Assembly: GCF_030272615.1 (NCBI RefSeq)
Contig: NC_081415.1
Span: forward strand, 264,895,925-264,959,924
DNA from: Cryptomeria japonica
Lineage: Eukaryota > Streptophyta > Pinopsida > Cupressales > Cupressaceae
DNA length: 64,000 bases
Direction: 5' to 3'
Below are positions 11,169-21,169 of the stretch, piece by piece. Made by a program: the position numbers and the translations under genes. Each line of letters opens with the position of its first letter. Position 1 is the stretch's first letter. The notes under the pieces were generated by a model. It had not been told where the DNA came from and searched no databases. It saw only the letters and a program-made list of their open reading frames with translations.

Positions 11169-12330
11169 TCATGCTACTAGTTCAAATATAATCATTTCCA
11201 TTGTCGGTTCCTTCTCATAAACTTCGATTTGACTTTTTCTCAGCTCATCTACTTTGACATTAGCACTCTCCATAGTTCTTTGTAGTCTCTTGTTATAGCA
11301 TCTATATGCTTTTATTTCATTAGAATAACCAATAAATATGCCTTCATCACTTCTAGGATCAAATTTCCCAATAGTATCATCTCTTCTGATATAACATTTA
11401 CTACCAAAAATTCTGAAATACTTAATTGTAGGTGTATTGCCAAACCATAATTCATAAGGTGTCTTATTGATTTCTCCTTTGATATGTACTTTGTTGAATG
11501 TGTAAACCACTATACTCCCTACTTCTCTCCAGTAGATATGAGGTAGATTAGCTTCCATCATCATTGTTCTAGCAACATCCAAGATAGTTTTGTTTTTCCT
11601 TTCCACAACTCCATTTTGTTGAGGTGTCCGAGGAGCAAAAAATTATCTTCTTATACCATGCTTGTCACAAAAGTTATTAAACTCACCGGATGTGAATTCT
11701 CCACCATGATCTTATATCAAACATTTAATCTTCAATCCTGTCTCAGTTTCCACTTTAGCCTTAAAGATTTTACACTTTTCAAATGCTTCATATTTTCTCT
11801 CAAAAAAGTAACCCACGTCATTCTAGAATAATCATCAATGATTAGCATGAAATATGTATCACCGTGAAAAATTTTAACTCTAGCAGGGCCACATAAATCA
11901 GTATGAATAAGATCAAGAACATCATTTGATTTATCTTGTATACTCCTAAAAGAGGTTCTAACCTATTTACCCATTTGACATTCCTTATTTACCAGATTAT
12001 AGAGCTTCATAATCTTAGGTATATCTCTAATAGCCTTAGTTGAACTGATCTCCACAATGCAATCAAAATTCACATAACATAGCCTTTATGCCATATCCAA
12101 CTCTCATCAATCTATGTAATCAAACATGTCTTCTCACCGAAGTTCAAATGAAATATGTTACCTTTTGTCTGTGTACCGGTTGCAATCTATGAGCCAGTTC
12201 GGGTAATGATTTTGCATTTGCCATCCTTGAACTATAATTGAAATCCCTTATCTACCAATTATCCTACACTCAAAAGATTATTCTTCAAACCTTCAACATA
12301 ATAAACATTGTCAATATTGTTCTTACTATC
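11169..12330 (-). pseudogene. Copia integrase (element B)
   Basis: The well-preserved C-terminal half (11169-11606) begins after NGVVERKNKT, which carries the catalytic Glu, and runs through NKTPYELWFGNTP, FRIFGSKCYIRRDD and GIFIGYSNEIKAYRCYNKR. Further upstream, in broken frames, are LIHTDLCGPARVKIF with the first catalytic Asp, YFMLIIDDYSRMTWV and DHGGEF with the second; the family usually has DNGGEF. At least six stops lie between 11600 and 12330. The N-terminal zinc finger is only traceable (SWIWHKG region). Confidence 0.85.
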
Positions 12331-12333
12331 CAA

Positions 12334-12564
12334 TTATATAGTTCCTTTTCCCTTGATCATACATGCCTTGTCATCTCCAAATCTAACTAGTCCACCATCA
12401 AATTCTTGCAAAGACAAAAACTTCCCTTTATCTCCAGTCATATGATGTGGACAACCATTGTCAATTACCCATTCATCCTTGTCCTCAATTTTAGAAGCAA
12501 GTGCCTTCTCCTTAGGTACATTCTCTTCTAGTGTCGGATCATCTTCCTTGATAGCCAGGAACAC
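12334..12564 (-). pseudogene. Copia aspartic protease start (element B)
   Basis: The protease cleaves the gag-pol polyprotein. DEWVIDNGCPHHMTGDKGKF matches the Copia WVIDSGCSHHMTGD block; the catalytic DSG is DNG, which would be expected to impair activity. The frame continues with LVRFGDDKACMIKGKGTI and then stops. It lies in a different frame from gag: the gag end crosses a poly-A run (minus strand, about 12660-12670) where an indel probably shifted the frame. Confidence 0.87.
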
Positions 12565-12637
12565 CCATTCCTTCCCATTGCTGGATCCACTAGCAAAGTC
12601 TTATATTAGTTCATCATTTGTATCAGTAATGCCTTCC

Positions 12638-13648
12638 TCATCCGCTATGTAACATGATTTGTCTTTTTTTTTTCTTGAGTCTATATTTGTTTTGATATCC
12701 AAGGTTAGGCTTAAATAATCTTTTAACTCTTTCTTCAAATCTTGAATTCCTTTCAGTATATCTAGATGCAAAATGACCAATCTTATTGCATGCAAAACAT
12801 TTAAAAGGTGTTTTTCCTTCATACTTACTTCCTACTGGTCCTTTCGGTACTCTTCCTGAAAATAGTGCTTCAATTTTCTCAAACTCGTCATCTTCTCTCT
12901 TCATATCTTCTAATTCTTTTGCATATAAAGCTTTCCAATCTTGCTTACCGGTTGTAGATGTAGATGCATGAAAAGCAAGTTCAGTCTTCACAACTCCAGA
13001 AGGTCCAAATTCCTCGATCTCAAAAGAAGATAGTTTCCCAACCAAGGTATCTCTGTTGACAGATGTATTAGCCATTGTTCTCAAATAATTAATAGCAGTA
13101 GCCTTCATTTTGTAAGCCAGTGGTAGGGCTCTCAGGACTTTAGAAACAATTTCATCTTCACTCAGAGTTCCACCACAACATTGAATTCCCATAACAATCT
13201 TATTTACCCTTTCCATGAATGCAGTAATCCTTTCATCTTCTTCCATCTTCAGGTTTTCATATCTCACCCGGTAACCACCAAGTTTAGCAATCTCTAATGT
13301 AGCATCACCTTCATTAAGAGAGTGCAATTTATCCCATATAGCCTTTCTAGATGATTTTTCTATTAATCCCATTATTTGTTGATCAAAAAGTGCACACAAG
13401 AGGGATTCTCTTTCTCTACAATCATTCTCAAGCTCCCTGTCCAGGTTAGTCAGAGGAGGATTGCCAGATCCCGGATTAAAGGGTGTGACACTATTCTATG
13501 TGATCTCCCAAATCTCCTTGCCAAGACATCTCAGATGAGTCTCCATCTTAATCTTTCATACTGTATAGTTTGTTCCTTCAAGCCTCGGTATATCCCTTCG
13601 AAAGATAGCTCTAGAAGAACTGGATGAACTTGAACTATTAGTCCCCAT
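12638..13648 (-). pseudogene. Copia gag (element B)
   Basis: Gag builds the virus-like particle. The likely start is the ATG at 13648, 45 bases downstream of the primer site: MGTNSS followed by a serine run and RLEGTNYTV, the usual (F)DGTNYxxWK opening, where the Trp codon is now TGA. A second stop (TAG) follows. From 13399 the frame is open: IWDKLHSLNEGD, ITAFMERVNKIV and then the zinc knuckle CFACNKIGHFASRY, whose last Cys is Tyr. This is the UBN2-type gag plus one CCHC motif of plant Copia elements. In-frame stops and the lost Cys make it nonfunctional. Confidence 0.9.
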
Positions 13649-13692
13649 AGGATCTTCCTCAAGAGGTTAAGCTTTCTACAGAGAGGACCAAA

Positions 13693-13704
13693 GCTCTGAT
13701 ACCA
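13693..13704 (-). promoter_or_regulatory. Primer-binding site, initiator-Met tRNA type (element B)
   Basis: On the minus strand this reads TGGTATCAGAGC, two bases (AT) after the 5' LTR end. It matches the standard plant Copia primer site complementary to the 3' end of initiator-methionine tRNA. Confidence 0.93.
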
Positions 13705-13706
13705 AT

Positions 13707-14922
13707 TGTTAGACGGTTCAGATAACCAAAAGACAACTGAGAGGGGGGGTGAATTAGTTGTCACAGATTACCGGAATCATTAGCAATTTAAACTTTAATA
13801 CCGGAACCCAAAACAATAATACTGGAATAGCAGTTAATCTAATTAAGCATAAACAGTAATCACATAATAGAAGTCATCCACACAACACCAAGATTTGTAC
13901 GTGGAAAACCCGGTGAAGGGAAAAACCATGGTGGGAAGCCTACCCATATTCAAATAATACTTTTGCAGTAAGTATGTGAATTACAATGAAGGGGCTTGCA
14001 CTTGCAGGAAGGCCAATAGCCTAGAGCACACTGCTCATCATAAAAGAAGCCTCACTAACTACATACAAATCTAAACTACAATCCGGAGAAGTGTTGAACT
14101 GCAAAAGATAACATCTCCTATGCCTAAGTACAGTTCCAATTAAGCTTAATACCGAAGGACTAAACCCTATTACACAAACCCAATTCGATCTCCAATGATC
14201 TACCAACTCCTCTTCCTAAATGATATTACATTATTCACACATTACATTCATTGACCATGACCTCTTACATTAACCATGATGATCTACAATGAGATCTTAC
14301 ATCTATAGATACAAACCCTCGACCATAGGCAATCAGGTCGGCCACCAGACAATAAACCAATTACATAATTACAAACCATGTCAGCCTTAGACCAAAAAAG
14401 TAATATCAACACATAAGACATCCCAGAAATACATCAATAGGTCTTATCCATGCATTACATTAATGTCGGTTCATAACCTAGATCAATCGGGACCAAGTAT
14501 AGGTCCACACACTTCAGCGATGATCTCCAACCGCCAAGTCTTGAACATGATTACCAACAACATCATGAAACTCCATCAAAAGCTACGCCAAAACCACTTA
14601 TGCAATTCATCAAAGATCTCCACCAAAAGCTCTGTCAGTGAAACCCTCACCGGAACCAGAAACCAATCTTCTAAGCAAGCAAGATAGCATCCAATCACCA
14701 GAGAAAAACCAACTTATCAAATATGAGTATTATCATTATGAACAAGCCAATTCCATCACCAGATTATACCGGAGTACCGGATGATACCGGATCCAAGTTA
14801 ACCAGAATCCACTCATCCTACCAGGACCAGAAGGGATTCGGTAAAGCATCCAAACAGATAGTGTTGACATCAATGATAAAACATCAATGCAACACATAAT
14901 CAATTCCACCAAATGGCCAACA
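13707..14922 (-). mobile_element. 5' LTR of Copia element B
   Basis: Starts TGTTAGACGG and ends AAATGGCCAACA on the + strand. It is colinear with 7830-9046. It holds the complement of the shared Copia LTR blocks at 13737-13756 (GAGAGGGGGGGTGAATTAG) and 13896-13942 (TACGTGGAAAACCCGG, GGGAAAAACCATGGTGGG). Confidence 0.93.
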
Positions 14923-14995
14923 TTGTGATCTTAATTTATATCCCTAGACTAGGATCTCATTTCCTATATATAGTTTTGGTGAACCTAACACTTAC
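14923..14995 (+). mobile_element. Right end of the 5' LTR and primer site of Gypsy element C
   Basis: The sequence TTTTGGTGAACCTAACA (14974-14990) recurs after the 5' LTR of element H (52794-52810). In both, TGGTGAACC would be the primer-binding site. A few dozen bases of the LTR end remain between Copia B and this site; the rest is to the left of B or lost. The tRNA that would pair with this site is not assigned. Confidence 0.55.
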
Positions 14996-15245
14996 ATTTT
15001 GCATAACTTCTAATTTTGTCAAAATCTTATTCATTTGCATAATTATTTTAGATTTAGAAGCATTTAATTCTAAAATTTAGTGCTATGTATTTTCATTGTT
15101 TAATTAATCATAACATTATTTTATCAAATTACTTAATTAATTGTTTAATTGATTAATAAATTGTGTATTTATATTCATTATGTCTTATTATTTCATTGAT
15201 TAATATAGTGTATATTATTATTTAGAAAGAAAATCGGTTTCATGG

Positions 15246-15900
15246 TAAGCTCAATTAGATAGTTTAATAATGAAGACATTTCATGAGTATGATAGTGGTT
15301 GAGCCTACCTTATATCACTCTATCCCTCTCCTAAAATTCCTCATATCCATAGGGACATTTTGGCCCGAGAGGATGATAACACTAGAACAATTATCAATGC
15401 TCTCCCTTCTAGAGATGAAGCATTGGTTAGCCATGCTTGTCCCTCTACCAAAATTGACCGACCTTATGAGGATATTTTAGTGGAAGAGGATGATATCATA
15501 AATAATATCATTAATATCATTGTACCTTTCATGCATTTAAATAAAATTTCTTCTAGAGATGAAGCATTGATGAATCTTGCTAATCACTCTCTCAGAGTTT
15601 GTCCTTCTCATGATGATATTTTAAAGCAATAGGATGATATTATTAGCACTTTTCTTGATGATCTCTCTTCTATAGATGAATCCTTGGTGAACAAAGAGCT
15701 CAATCAAAGTCAAGTCAATACAATTTATGCTTATGGTCATGTGAAACCTTCAATTGGTGTACATCTTCATCTTGATGTTTCTCAACCTTAAAATAAGCCT
15801 ATCATTACTATTAGAGGAATCTCAAATGGCCAACCATAAGCTAAACCAGTGATTGTTGTAAAAGGTATTTTAGATCCACCTAGACCTCTTGATTAATACT
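15246..15900 (+). pseudogene. Repeat-bearing N-terminal ORF of Gypsy element C
   Basis: A frame with few stops encodes an acidic protein made of a loose repeat: ALPSRDEALVSHACPS, DILVEEDDIINNIIN, ISSRDEALMNLANHS, DDILKQ, DDIISTFLDDLSS, then IDESLVNKEL. The unit combines an RDEAL motif with a DIL..EDDI motif and is 35-50 residues long. A clear relative lies at 53600-53875 in element H. It occupies the gag position (after the primer site, before the protease) but has no gag fold or zinc knuckle I recognise. Function unknown; it may be a lineage-specific gag extension. Confidence 0.55.
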
Positions 15901-16386
15901 TAAACTTGCAAAATAACTCACTCAAAAGTATTAGCCTTAAAATAACTGGCACAAAAACCTCATTATTATGCATAACTTTATTACACATATAATACTCTTA
16001 ACAACAAACAAGATTCAAATGTTATTCCTCCTACTCAATTTTTTCTTCCTCAACATGTTTCTAAGGAGTATGATCTTATTGAGCAGCTTCATGTTACTTT
16101 AGCTAAGATTTTTCTTTGGGATTCGATTCAAATTTTACCTACATAACATAGGTTGCTCCAAAAATCCTTACAAAAGGTATTTGTCTCATCTTTGACTAGA
16201 CCAAATGATGTAACAACCTTGTTTGATCATATGCATATAACAAAAACTAATATTTTGTTCTCACAACATTAGTTACCACATTTGGAAGTTATGTGTACCT
16301 TAATTAATAATGGACCAAGTCTTAATGTTTATAGCATTAACTTCTTACATCAAGTCAATGTGGATGACTTTATAATTGACCAACCA

Positions 16387-16483
<97 letters not shown>

Positions 16484-16502
16484 TATTTGACAATGTTGGT
16501 AG
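15901..16502 (+). pseudogene. Gypsy protease N-terminal part (element C), cut by element D
   Basis: The region ends in a protease-like frame: LINNGPSLNVYSINFLHQ, VNVDDFIIDQPNS, a (Ser-Leu) run made by the CT microsatellite, and FDNVG. The plant Gypsy pattern is LIDNGSSLNVYS; the Asp is Asn here and the Gly-Ser step has Pro. The frame resumes at 30525 on the other side of element D with TITLPIMVG and FLGRLWIHGMQAILSTLH, so D inserted inside this protease. Before 16230 the frame is broken, with traces such as FFLPQHVSKEYD. Confidence 0.72.
16391..16480. repeat. (CT)45 microsatellite inside a protease frame
   Basis: Ninety bases of uninterrupted CT, running on into TTG. Read in the protease frame it encodes alternating Leu and Ser between IIDQPNS and FVFDNVG. 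It ends 22 bp before the left LTR of element D. Confidence 0.97.
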
Positions 16503-17610
16503 TGTTAATATTCTTTCAGAGTGGTTCGTGTGCGGCATTTTGGTAAAGTTTTGGACCCTTCCTTTAATTTTTTGCCCACTCTATCGATCGCTCGCGTGCG
16601 TGCGAAGTAGTGTCTTGGTGTTTCTCTAAGCGGCTCACTTTTCTCACCCGATGTTGAGAGAACACAGAGCTATCGTGTGGCACAGGTTTCCTTGATGTAT
16701 GTTTCCCGACCCCACCATCCTCCATATGTTGGCAGCGACGCTTGTTACCTTCGTGTTGCATGTTTTGGTTCCCTTTTTACGTTCGACTTCGGGTCTCCCT
16801 CGAGTTGCCATGTGTCTTCTTTCATGGTTTGTGAACCAAAATTTTGTTTGCACCACAATTTTCTTGTTTGGCAGGTGCAGGGGTTGCCATGGTGCGATTG
16901 GAGTAACAACATTAAAGGTCATTTTTGCTTCCATGCGTCTTTGTGAGTGCCACACGGGGATATTCTTGATCGGGAGAAGTTGCTAGGATTTTTCTGATGC
17001 TTTCTTGTTGTTTGTTGAAGGTCGAAGGCTATTTATAGGCCTTATTTCTACTTTTTTAGAGGTTCAGAATTTTTGAGAATTTATTAGACTTTGGCTCATT
17101 GAAGAAACCTTTATATTAATTAAATTTTGTGAAGGATGGACATATCAAATTGTGCCTACGACCTTTATGGTTGTTTTTTTTTAAGCTTAATAGACTAACT
17201 TATGTGCTATATTCAAATTTAGTGACTTTTATGATATATGTTGTGAGAATCTATGAATTAAACTATGTTTAGAACTTGTTATCTATTGGATTAATAGTGA
17301 ATGTCATATTATGTTGAATGAGTTTGGTTTAATTATCTTCTCAAATGGTGTTGAGCATGTAGATTGTTGAACAGGCCTTAAAACTGCATGTATTTGGGTT
17401 TTTTGTGCTGCTAATATCCTAAAAATATTCTGGTGTATCGCCTAAGTAGTGTAGATTTTTAAGATTTCTTCTCACCCTTTTCTCCCCCAATTGTATGAAG
17501 ATTCAGCTTCTCAAGACCATAGGTTATTCAGTGAATCTCACACAAAAGGTCTCCCATCATTGTATTTCCCATAAGGTTGTTAGCATTTAATGCAAAATTA
17601 GTAGTCAACA
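16503..17610 (+). mobile_element. 5' LTR of Gypsy element D
   Basis: Starts TGTTAATATTC and ends GTAGTCAACA. It aligns along its length with 29441-30524; one clear difference is an extra 28 bp or so (AGGTTCAGAATTTTTGAG) near 17060 that is missing from the 3' copy, lying between two short TTTAGA/TTAGA repeats. It is GC-richer over 16560-16980 than the surroundings. Confidence 0.93.
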
Positions 17611-17620
17611 GTTCTTTTTC

Positions 17621-17640
17621 TGGCACGCCCGATGGAACCT
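17621..17640 (+). promoter_or_regulatory. Primer-binding site of Gypsy element D
   Basis: TGGCACGCCCGATGGAACCT lies 10 bp after the 5' LTR. The same type of site, TGGCATGCCCGGTGGGATGC on minus, is found in element I. The shared TGGCA(C/T)GCCCG core suggests that both use the same tRNA, which I do not assign. Confidence 0.75.
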
Positions 17641-17666
17641 AATTTTGAACAAGCCTAAGAAATTTT

Positions 17667-18960
17667 ATGAGTCATAGACCTGTTACCAGGAGTCAAACAG
17701 CGTTAAATACCAGTTTTCTTCTACCACCGCTGGTAAACGTCCATTTGTCTGCAGCTACTTCTTCCCAAAATCCACTTGTTCCCATAGTCATGGCTCAAGT
17801 TCCTCCTAGAAATTTCGTGACTTGGAATAGCGGCAATCCTCTCATTCCTCTCGTTCCACCTGCAGTATGGGGGCCAATTCTCACCTTCATGTTGAAAGTT
17901 GTCCCTAAATTCACCAGAGAATGTTCCAAGACGTTGAGGGAACACCTACAACATGTGGGCGATTTTTGCACCATCCATAACATTATAGAGAAAAATGTAG
18001 CTCTAAGATTGCTTGCAGCTTCATTTAAAGGAAGAGCTTTAGATTGGTATAGATCTCTTTCTCCAAACTCTATAACTGATTGGGACCAACTGGGTGAGTG
18101 CTTCTTTGAGAGATTTTTCGATCATGTTGATAGATCATCTCTAATGTACCAACTGATTACCATCAAAAGGGCTCCTCAAGAAGCGATGACAGAATTCAGT
18201 ATGAGGTTTCAAAGGACCTAGCAGAGGATATCATTGTTTGCTCATCCTCTTGCAGATATGGCGTTTGTTTTTTTATCTGAAAGCCTTCAATTTGAATATA
18301 TCAGTGATGATTCAATCTCTCGAAGGAAATACTCTCCCGAATGCATATGACTTGGCCATCCGAGTAGAAAATAATTTAATTGATGTTGGAAAGCTTGCAC
18401 CTTGACCACTCATTTCAATCTTCCCTGAGTTATCAAATCCAGTTCCTGAGCCAGTTGTGCCTAGCACGTCTACACCCCAATCTATGTATGTGTATCCCGG
18501 ATCCCAACAAGCGAGTACGTCTTCCTCTTCATCTCTGGTTGCAGAAGTCAACGATATGAAAAATTTATTGAGATATTTCTCAAATGAAATCATTAATTTG
18601 AAAAGATCCCAAATACCCCCTACTAGACCCCCCTTCCAGCAAAATTTCCAAGGGAATAAACCCCCATATCAGCAAAACCAATATGTGAATAACCGAGCTT
18701 CCTCAAGTCAGTCGAATGGCTAGATAGCTCCAGTGCCCAATCCTTTGCAAATTATTTATCCTAGCACCAATAAAGAGTTGACCGTAGGATAAAATAATCT
18801 AGTGGATGAAATAAATTCTTGGTGTTTCCCATGTAACAATTCCCACACCCTATAGCACCAATAAAGAGTTGACCGTAGGAAAAAATAATCTAGTGGATGA
18901 CATAAATTCTTGGTGTTTCCCATGTAACAATGCCCACACCCTAAGAAACTATCTGAAAGG
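17667..18960 (+). pseudogene. Gypsy gag (element D)
   Basis: ATG at 17667 opens MSHRPVTRSQTALNTSF, 26 bp after the primer site. The capsid-type domain follows: REHLQHVGDFCTIHNI, LRLLAASFKGRALDWYRSL, LGECFFERFFDHVD and APQEAMTEFSMRFQRT, matching plant Gypsy gag. A stop at 18219 and a frameshift near 18300 break it. The frame then continues (18320-18720) through AIRVENNLIDVGKLAP and a Pro/Gln-rich tail (PPFQQNFQGNKPPYQQNQ) to a zinc-knuckle-like WCFPCNNAHTLRNY whose last Cys is Tyr. A 91-bp tandem duplication doubles that knuckle. Expected location: cytoplasmic virus-like particle. Confidence 0.88.
18762..18943 (+). repeat. 91-bp tandem duplication over the gag zinc knuckle
   Basis: TAGCACCAATAAAGAGTTGA recurs at 18762 and 18853. 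The two 91-bp copies differ at only a few bases (for example GATGAAATAAAT against GATGACATAAAT). Since 91 is not a multiple of 3, the duplication also shifts the frame. Confidence 0.93.
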
Positions 18961-18989
18961 TAATTTGCAACAAAAAATTGTAAATCAGT

Positions 18990-20030
18990 GAAGTCAAGGT
19001 GCTAACTCAGATGATTCGATTTATGCTTCCCCTGGCATGAACAATGCAACTCTCATCGCTTAGATGCAAGGTATGTAAATAAAGAAAGAAACGAAGATAG
19101 CTCCAGACCATTCTTTATTCTCTTGGATGGAAGATGAAGATGTCATACTCACAAATGGTGCAATTGTATCAAGCTCAGGAGCTCCCCAAGTGCAATCAGA
19201 CTATGACCTCCAGTCAAAATGACGGTTCATAGGAGAGCATGTAGGCACTCGAGGGAGGTTCATCTCAGATAAAGTTCCTGAAGAACCTACGGTTGTTACC
19301 GCATATTGGAGGAAGGATTTTATCCCCTATAAACCAAGAGAAGCAAAAGCATCGGTACCATCATTATTGGATGTGGTGGAGGAGCTAAAGAAATCACTGA
19401 CTAGCGTCTCTTTATGGGATCTCCTCAACATCCCAGAGCAGAAGAATTAGTTAAAAGAAGCTCCAGTAGAGGTGGAGGGACCTGCTAATAGGAATGATGT
19501 CAGTTCTTTGTGGGCCAATGAGGAAAGATCTGTGACCCCCGCAACACAATCTTGCTTGCCAGTCGTGCTAATAAATGAAGTTGCACCACCTAGACCCCAA
19601 GTGGAAGGTAAGCCTAGACCAAACCCATTCTATTTGACCCTCGTAGTAGGGGACAAGCTATTACATAATTCTATGATAGATTCTAGTGCTAGCACTACCG
19701 TCATGCCTAAGTAAATTGCTAAGGTTTTGAACATCAAATACGAGCCTCTAAGTAGGGGTGTTATGCAACTAGATAGAAATAAAGTTCAGACTATTGGTCT
19801 TATTAAAAGTCTTTCGTTGACATTGTTCCAATGTCCTAGTGTCACCGTGTCCCAAGAGGTAGTAGTTATTGACATCCCACCTGTTTTTGACCTTTGCCTC
19901 TCTCAAGACTTTACCACCAAGATAGGAGGTTACTTATCTTTAGATTGGTCCCACCTCATCCTCTGGACCCAACATGGTGCTAAGCCAAAATTATTTCAGA
20001 GCCCCTACACACAAAGCATGTAGTTGATCA
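18990..20030 (+). pseudogene. Gypsy protease and upstream linker (element D)
   Basis: The linker (19080-19460) is acidic and includes DHSLFSWMEDEDVILTNG and YWRKDFIPYKPREAK. The protease follows (19600-20020): PNPFYLTLVVGDKLLHNS, MIDSSASTTVMPK, where the usual DSGAS is DSSAS, then a stop, VQTIGLIKSLSLTL and VVVIDIPPVFDLCLSQDF. The last block matches element G at 43530-43580 (MVDIPPQYGMLLSRQW). The replaced active-site Gly and the stop at 19711 point to an inactive enzyme. It belongs to the Gag-pre/aspartyl protease type of plant Gypsy elements. Confidence 0.82.
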
Positions 20031-20285
20031 GGCTATGCTCAACTTTGAGCCTACCCATACCTCCATCTCTAATGAGGAGAGAAGAACTATAGAACTTCTA
20101 GAGGATGAAGTGGTGATCGGGGATATTACACCAGAGCAAGAGGTTTTCCTCAATGATTTCATAAATTCTGATCCATATTCCAATTACCATGCTACAAGTC
20201 TTGGTACCTACTATATTTTTTATGAGGATCAGATTATCCCAAAATTGACCAAGGATCCACTAACCAAGGAGGAGTGTCTTCCATG

Positions 20286-20690
20286 CTTTGGACCTTGTAC
20301 TTTGATGGTGCAAGATGCAAGGTAGGTTCGGGCACTAGAATTTGTCTTACTTTACCTTCCAGTGAACAAGTCCTGAGGTCTTCCCGCCTACAGTTTTCTT
20401 GCTCCAATAATGAAGCAGAATATGAGGGGCTAATCCAAGACCTAAGTTTACCAGAATGAATGGGAATAAAATAGCTGAAAGTTTTGGGAGATTATGAACT
20501 GATAGTGCACCAGGTTCGAGGAATCTCAAGTGCCAATAATGTCTGCATGAAGGCTTATCGCCATAGAACATGGGATTTGATCGAAAGCTTTGATGCTTTC
20601 AACATCCATAGGATTCCTCAAACGTCAAATACAGTCATTGATCAGATGACCACTATTGGGTCGCAATTCAACCCTATTATAGATTTGCTT
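20286..20690 (+). pseudogene. Extra RNase H-like domain located before the RT (element D)
   Basis: The frame reads LWTLYFDGARCKVGSGTRI, FSCSNNEAEYEGLIQDLSL, a stop, KVLGDYELIVHQVRGISS, then FNIHRIPQTSNTVIDQMTTI. This is a complete RNase H pattern with all four acidic positions: D in FDGA, E in NNEAEYEGL, D in GDYELIV and D near the end (normally N..AD.LA). This form, with NNEAEYEAL, is the archaeal-like RNase H type found as an additional domain in Tat-group Gypsy elements. Here it sits between protease and RT. A separate ordinary Gypsy RNase H follows the RT at 21960-22390. Only one or two stops interrupt it. Confidence 0.85.
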
Positions 20691-20749
20691 GCCAACCCTC
20701 AGGTGGTCTGCGTGGTCATTCAACCAACTATTCCAGACAATGACACCCA

Positions 20750-21169
20750 CTGACAAGTTTTTGAGAGTGATGAGAAAAATTCTCTGTTTATTCAAAACTC
20801 CAGAGAGTTTGATGATCAAATGCAGTCTAAAGTAAAGGAGGCTTACGAGAATCAAATCATTCAATTGAAATCCAATAAGCTCCCAAATGGATTAATCTCC
20901 CTAGAGAATTTATTTGATCATAATGATGCTAAAAATGACAATCGAAAATTCACAACCAATAAGGGTGACTACACTGAAATGTTAGTAGCGAACGAGAGAA
21001 CACTTAAGGTTGGAAAGGGAGTTTCCCTAGAAGATCTGGAAATGTTGGCTCGATATTTTGATGTATACATGGGCATGATAGCATGGTTGTATGAGGATTT
21101 GAAGGGTTACAACTCTAGCATCATTCAGCACACCATTGAGCTTATCGATGGGGTCAAGTTTGTCTGACA
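20750..21169 (+). pseudogene. Linker between the extra RNase H and RT (element D)
   Basis: An open frame of 115 codons (20820-21167) with no recognised domain apart from its end: EDLEMLARYFDVYMGMIAW and LYEDLKGYNSSIIQHTIEL. Plant Gypsy elements commonly have FAWSYEDMPGLDP..V.H.I at this place, just before the RT, and the match in pattern marks it as the pre-RT segment. Confidence 0.65.

Larger units (their letters stand above)
7830..14922 (-). mobile_element. Full-length Ty1/Copia retrotransposon (element B), degenerate
   Basis: 7,093-bp element on the minus strand with two LTRs of about 1,217 bp, a primer-binding site next to the 5' LTR (right side), a polypurine tract next to the 3' LTR (left side), and gag, protease, integrase, RT and RNase H in Copia order between them. 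The flanking 5-mers are TTGAG (7825-7829) and TTGTG (14923-14927), a TSD with one difference. Both LTRs are complete and colinear but differ by many substitutions and small indels. Stops and frameshifts run through the coding region, so it cannot move on its own. The right flank is the leader of Gypsy element C, so B probably inserted in C's 5' LTR. Confidence 0.95.

Noticed and set aside
13693-13704. tRNA gene suggested by TGGTATCAGAGC
   Set aside because: Only the primer complement of a tRNA 3' end is present; there is no cloverleaf-like sequence around it. The same holds for the sites at 38685, 34642 and 63654.
16282-16629. 115-codon + frame and the opposite Arg-Glu frame over the CT run, as genes
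   Set aside because: Both are products of the (CT)45 microsatellite; only the protease flanks on + have family motifs.
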